From an uncultured bacterium (GTDB lineage: Bacteria; Verrucomicrobiota; Kiritimatiellia; RFP12; UBA1067), in NCBI GenBank assembly GCA_902800055.1, contig CADCCW010000004.1:16899-80898 (forward strand): a stretch of 64,000 nt of DNA. The letters are read 5' to 3'. The position numbers and the translations under genes were made by a program. The notes under the pieces are model-generated. The model saw only the letters and a list, made by a program, of their open reading frames with translations. It made no database searches and had not been told where the DNA came from. Below, in pieces: positions 61,027 to 64,000 of this stretch; the stretch's first letter is position 1, and the number at the start of each line of letters is the position of its first letter.

Positions 61027-63093
61027 ATGAACAGCGACCTATCGAAAGTCAGGAACATCGGCATCGTCGCCCACATCGACGCGGGCAAGACGACGACCAC
61101 CGAGCGCATCCTCTTCTACACCGGCAAGATCCACAAGCACGGCGACGTGCACGACGGCAACACCACGACGGACTTCATGGTCCAGGAGCGCGAGCGCGGC
61201 ATCACCATCCAGTCCGCCGCCATCTCCTGCGAGTGGAAGGGCCACTCGATCAACATCATCGACACCCCCGGCCACGTCGACTTCACCATGGAGGTTGAGC
61301 GCTCGCTGCGCGTCCTCGACGGCGCGGTGTGCGTCTTCTGCGCCGTCGGCGGCGTGCAGCCGCAGAGCGAGACCGTCTGGCGCCAGGCCGACCGCTACAA
61401 CGTGCCGCGGCTCGCCTTCGTCAACAAGATGGACCGCATGGGCGCCGACTTCGAGCGCGTCGTGGGCGAGCTTCGGGACAAGCTCAAGGCGCCGGCTTGC
61501 CCGGTAGAGCTGCCCATCGGCGCCGCAGAGACCTTCGCCGGCGTCGTCGACCTCATCCGCATGCAGGGCATCGTCTACGACGAGGCGAGCGAAGGCAAGC
61601 AGTTCGCCGTCGGCGAGGTGCCGGCCGAGCTCAGGGACGCGGCGGAACTCGCGCGCGCCGAGCTTGTGGAGCGCGTCGCCGACCTTGACGAAGGCGTGAT
61701 GGAGGCATATCTCGAGAAGGGCGACCTCACCGCCGAGGAACTCGTGCCCGCGATCCGCCGGCTCGTCGTCGCCGGCCGCTTCGTGCCGGTTCTCTGCGGC
61801 TCCGCGTTCCGCGACAAGGGCGTGCAGCCGCTCCTCGACGCCGTCGCCGACTACCTGCCATCGCCGGTGGACCGTCCGCCGGTCGCCGGCAAGGACCTCA
61901 AGACCGGCGAGGCGGTGGAGCGCCGCTACGACGACCCGCTCCTCTCCGCGCTCGTCTTCAAGATCACCTCCGACCCCTACGGCAAGCTCTTCTTTGTGCG
62001 CGTCTACTCGGGCGCGCTCAAGAAGGGCGCCAACGTCTTCAACCCGCGCACCAAGAAGCGCGAGCGGGTGATGAAGATGGTGCGGCTCTTCGCCGACGAC
62101 CGCACCGAAGTGGACGAGCTTTCCGCCGGCGACATCGGGGCGATCGTCAATCTCAAGGAGGCGACGACAGGAGACACGCTCTGCGCGGAGATGAAGCCGT
62201 GCTACCTGGAGCGCATCGAGGCGCCGCAGCCGGTGATGTTCCTCGCCATCGAGCCGAAGTCCTCGGCCGACAAGGACAAGCTCGTCGAGTCGATGCGCAC
62301 GCTTGCGGCGGAAGACCCGACCTGCCGCTTCCGCGAGGACGCCGAGACCGGCCAGACCATCCTCTCCGGCATGGGCGAGCTGCATCTCGAGATCCTGGTC
62401 GACAGGCTCAAGCGCGAGTTCCGCTGCGCGGCGAACGTGGGCCGGCCGATGGTGAGCTACTGCGAGACCGTCACCGCCGCCGCGAAGAAGTCCTTCACCT
62501 TCGACCGCGAGATCGGCGGCAAGCGCCATGCGGTCACGCTCGAAATCGAGGTAAAGCCGCTCGAGCGCGGCGCCGGGCGCAAGGTGTCGCTTTCGCGCGA
62601 GTTCACCGCCGTCGTGGGCGAGAAGGCGCTGCAGGACTGCGTCGCGCAGGGGCTCGAGGACGGCATCGCGACGGGCGTCCTCGCGCGCTATCCGATGACC
62701 GACCTCGAGGTCGTCTGCACCGGGGCGGAGATAGTTGACCCCGAGGTTTCGGACGAGGTGGCGTTCCGCTCTGCGGCGATGATGGGCTTCCGCGAGGCGG
62801 CGGAGGCGGCCGCGCCGGAGTTCCTCGAACCGATCATGAAGCTCGAGATCGTCACTCCGCCGGAGTCGGTGGGCGAGGTCCTCGGCGACCTCAACGCGCG
62901 GCGCGGCTCGGTGCTCGACATGAACGTCAAGGGCGAGCTGCAGATCGTCCACGCCCGCGTGCCGCTCGCGAAGATGTTCGGCTACTCCACGGCGATCCGC
63001 TCGCTCACCAAGGGCCGCGCCTCGTATTCGATGGAGCCCGACCAGTTCGAGCTCGCGCCTGCGGCGGTCCGCGCAGAGATCCTCAGCCACTGA
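61027..63093 (+). CDS. fusA: Elongation factor G
   Basis: Translocation GTPase of the ribosome. The 688-residue protein has the G1 loop [10 protein letters not shown] (about residue 16), the switch region [19 protein letters not shown] (G3), NKMDRMGAD (G4) and GSAFRDKGV, then domains II-V with [12 protein letters not shown] and the C-terminal [19 protein letters not shown]. Length is typical. It stands alone rather than in a str operon with rpsL, rpsG and tuf, so it could be the main EF-G or a second paralogue. No ribosome-binding site is present. The ATG at 61027 is fixed by the conserved N-terminus. Confidence 0.95.
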   Translation: MNSDLSKVRNIGIVAHIDAGKTTTTERILFYTGKIHKHGDVHDGNTTTDFMVQERERGITIQSAAISCEWKGHSINIIDTPGHVDFTMEVERSLRVLDGAVCVFCAVGGVQPQSETVWRQADRYNVPRLAFVNKMDRMGADFERVVGELRDKLKAPACPVELPIGAAETFAGVVDLIRMQGIVYDEASEGKQFAVGEVPAELRDAAELARAELVERVADLDEGVMEAYLEKGDLTAEELVPAIRRLVVAGRFVPVLCGSAFRDKGVQPLLDAVADYLPSPVDRPPVAGKDLKTGEAVERRYDDPLLSALVFKITSDPYGKLFFVRVYSGALKKGANVFNPRTKKRERVMKMVRLFADDRTEVDELSAGDIGAIVNLKEATTGDTLCAEMKPCYLERIEAPQPVMFLAIEPKSSADKDKLVESMRTLAAEDPTCRFREDAETGQTILSGMGELHLEILVDRLKREFRCAANVGRPMVSYCETVTAAAKKSFTFDREIGGKRHAVTLEIEVKPLERGAGRKVSLSREFTAVVGEKALQDCVAQGLEDGIATGVLARYPMTDLEVVCTGAEIVDPEVSDEVAFRSAAMMGFREAAEAAAPEFLEPIMKLEIVTPPESVGEVLGDLNARRGSVLDMNVKGELQIVHARVPLAKMFGYSTAIRSLTKGRASYSMEPDQFELAPAAVRAEILSH

Positions 63094-63347
63094 TGCTCCT
63101 CCGCGGAAGATGAAATTATGTTGGCGCTTGGCTTCGCGGAGATAGTCGCGATAGCGGGGTGTTCGGATGCTCAGGAAAGTGCGGAATCCTAAAGTTCACC
63201 GCTGCCCCGCGCATCGGCATCGCCTACGCCTCCAAGCGCGACCAAAGCCGCAAGTGACGTTTTACGCTCCGTCCCGAAAGGCGAGCTTGGCGCCGTGATT
63301 TTTTCGACAGCAACTTGTCTCAAACGAAAACGAAAGGAAACTACAAA
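63094..63347. other. 254-nt intergenic region with possible gene remnants
   Basis: No convincing promoter or terminator is visible. An imperfect hairpin (CTCCGCGGAAG near 63099, CTTCGCGGAG near 63132) lies just after fusA. A 24-codon frame at 63118-63192 reads like a clipped lipoprotein signal (VAIAGCSDAQ). An overlapping frame ending at 63257 contains APRIGIAYA, faintly like the end of a 3-methyladenine glycosylase. Both are too weak to call. Confidence 0.3.
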
Positions 63348-63860
63348 ATGAATGTGCGAATGATGTTGGGCAGGATTGCGGCAGCGGTGGCGCTGGCGGG
63401 GTGCGTGAGCGGACCGAAGGTGGACAACACGCCAGTGGCGGCGCTGGACCTGAACCGCTATCTCGGCGAGTGGTACGAGATCGCCCGGTTCGACCATAGC
63501 TTCGAGCGCGGCGTGGAGCAGGCGAAGGCCAACTATACGCAGAACCAGGACGGCACAATCAAAGTTGTCAACACGGGCATCAAGAACGGCAAGCCCAAGA
63601 CCGCGATCGGCAAGGGCAAGACGACAGACACGCCCGGACTCCTGCGCGTCTCGTTCTTCGGCCCGTTCTACGCCGACTACCGCGTGATGCTGATCGACAA
63701 AGACTACACATACGCGCTCGTCGGCAGCGGCAGTGCGGACTATCTCTGGATTCTCTCGCGGACGTCTGGACTGTCTGAAACCGCGAAGTCCGAACTTCTA
63801 TCCGAAGCCAAACGTCGTGGCTACGATACGGGCAAGTTGATTTGGGTAGAGCAGAAATGA
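63348..63860 (+). CDS. Lipocalin-family outer-membrane lipoprotein (Blc-like)
   Basis: The 170-residue precursor has a lipoprotein signal peptide with lipobox LAGC (Cys19). The lipocalin domain follows: LNRYLGEWYEIARFDHSFERG (the G-x-W signature), the YTQNQDGTIKVVNTG strand, FFGPFYADYRVM and YALVGSGSADYLWILSR. This matches bacterial Blc, an envelope lipocalin that binds lysophospholipids or fatty acids under stress; the ligand here is inferred. The ATG at 63348 is chosen because an AAGGAAA site and the lipobox fit; an upstream TTG would add residues before the signal peptide. Confidence 0.9.
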   Translation: MNVRMMLGRIAAAVALAGCVSGPKVDNTPVAALDLNRYLGEWYEIARFDHSFERGVEQAKANYTQNQDGTIKVVNTGIKNGKPKTAIGKGKTTDTPGLLRVSFFGPFYADYRVMLIDKDYTYALVGSGSADYLWILSRTSGLSETAKSELLSEAKRRGYDTGKLIWVEQK

Positions 63861-63867
63861 ACTTGTA

Positions 63868-64000
63868 ATGCAAATGAGCAATTCAATATCGTACAGCTAT
63901 CGGGATTTGTGGATGGTCGCCGCGCTTGTGTGCGTGGCGGTCGTGCTGGGCATCTACCCCGCCGACAGGACGGTGTGGTGCGTCGAGATGGTGTGGGCGG
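63868..64000 (+). CDS. DUF2238/YjdF-like inner-membrane protein, 3' partial
   Basis: Only 44 codons are in the window. The frame starts at ATG 63868 (or 63874), 7 nt after the lipocalin stop, and runs open to the edge. It encodes a hydrophilic start, one hydrophobic helix (VAALVCVAVVLGIY) and then PADRTVWCVEM, which resembles the DRxTWxLE motif after the first helix of YjdF-type proteins. Function is unknown. The call rests on this short motif only. Confidence 0.45.
   Translation, partial: MQMSNSISYSYRDLWMVAALVCVAVVLGIYPADRTVWCVEMVWA

Noticed and set aside
63192..63257. 3-methyladenine DNA glycosylase remnant
   Set aside because: Only about nine residues look similar and a stop follows; insufficient for a gene call.

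Overview
The window is GC-rich, almost fully coding DNA from a didermic, anaerobic-looking bacterium. The best taxonomic clue is a five-gene cluster (26191-34066) whose order and domain make-up match the Akkermansia muciniphila Amuc_1102-1101-1100-1099-1098 pilus-like locus. I therefore place it in the PVC superphylum, probably Verrucomicrobiota or Kiritimatiellota. This is an inference from gene content; there is no rRNA in the window. ackA-pta suggests acetate-forming energy metabolism. Pal, two lipoproteins, a secretin and a Kdo-pathway isomerase indicate an outer membrane.

Layout. (1) 1-22892: the 3' part of a giant gene (more than 7,600 codons here, 5' end outside the window) made of about 1,000-residue modules rich in Asp/Gly calcium-type motifs. 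(2) 22909-26167: ackA, pta and a KpsF-type arabinose-5-phosphate isomerase. (3) 26191-34066: the Amuc-type pilus-like cluster, with ATGA overlaps between the middle genes and a separate promoter before the secretin. (4) 34101-47079: a second giant surface protein (3,751 aa; InlB-type, MBG-like and Ig-like repeats), then coaE overlapping it by 1 nt, then a secreted leucine-rich-repeat protein. (5) 47162-47920, minus strand: two small heat-shock proteins behind a textbook sigma-54 promoter. (6) 48212-53405: mutM, a frameshifted gap gene, and a pal-tatB-tatC-trkH operon. (7) 53445-61016: a rho-uvrA-D-aminoacylase-tatD-rsmE operon. (8) 61027-64000: fusA, a lipocalin lipoprotein and the start of a DUF2238/YjdF-like membrane protein.

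Transcription signals are unusually legible. Five promoters share an extended -10 (TGGTATAAT or TGCTATAAT), one has a full TTGACA/TATAAT pair, and one has TTGAAT/TATAAT. The fusA start codon lies only 9 nt beyond its -10 box, so that mRNA is predicted to be leaderless. The rsmE stop codon lies inside the same -10 box. A strong intrinsic terminator after gap runs straight into the next promoter.

The most unusual signal is a family of short-period micro-repeats (7, 8 or 9 bp units kept in exact register). They occur in intergenic DNA (25121, 47088, 48076, 48171, 49063/49126) and also in frame inside conserved genes (uvrA twice, the D-aminoacylase, tatD, probably kpsF) and in the rho leader. Near-identical elements occur in both settings, which suggests a dispersed element class that tolerates or exploits in-frame insertion. 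Other notable points are a perfect 19-bp duplication that breaks gap, a sigma-54 promoter with a possible upstream palindrome for hsp20, AT-rich islands inside both giant genes, and a lysine-to-arginine change at a conserved position of MutM.
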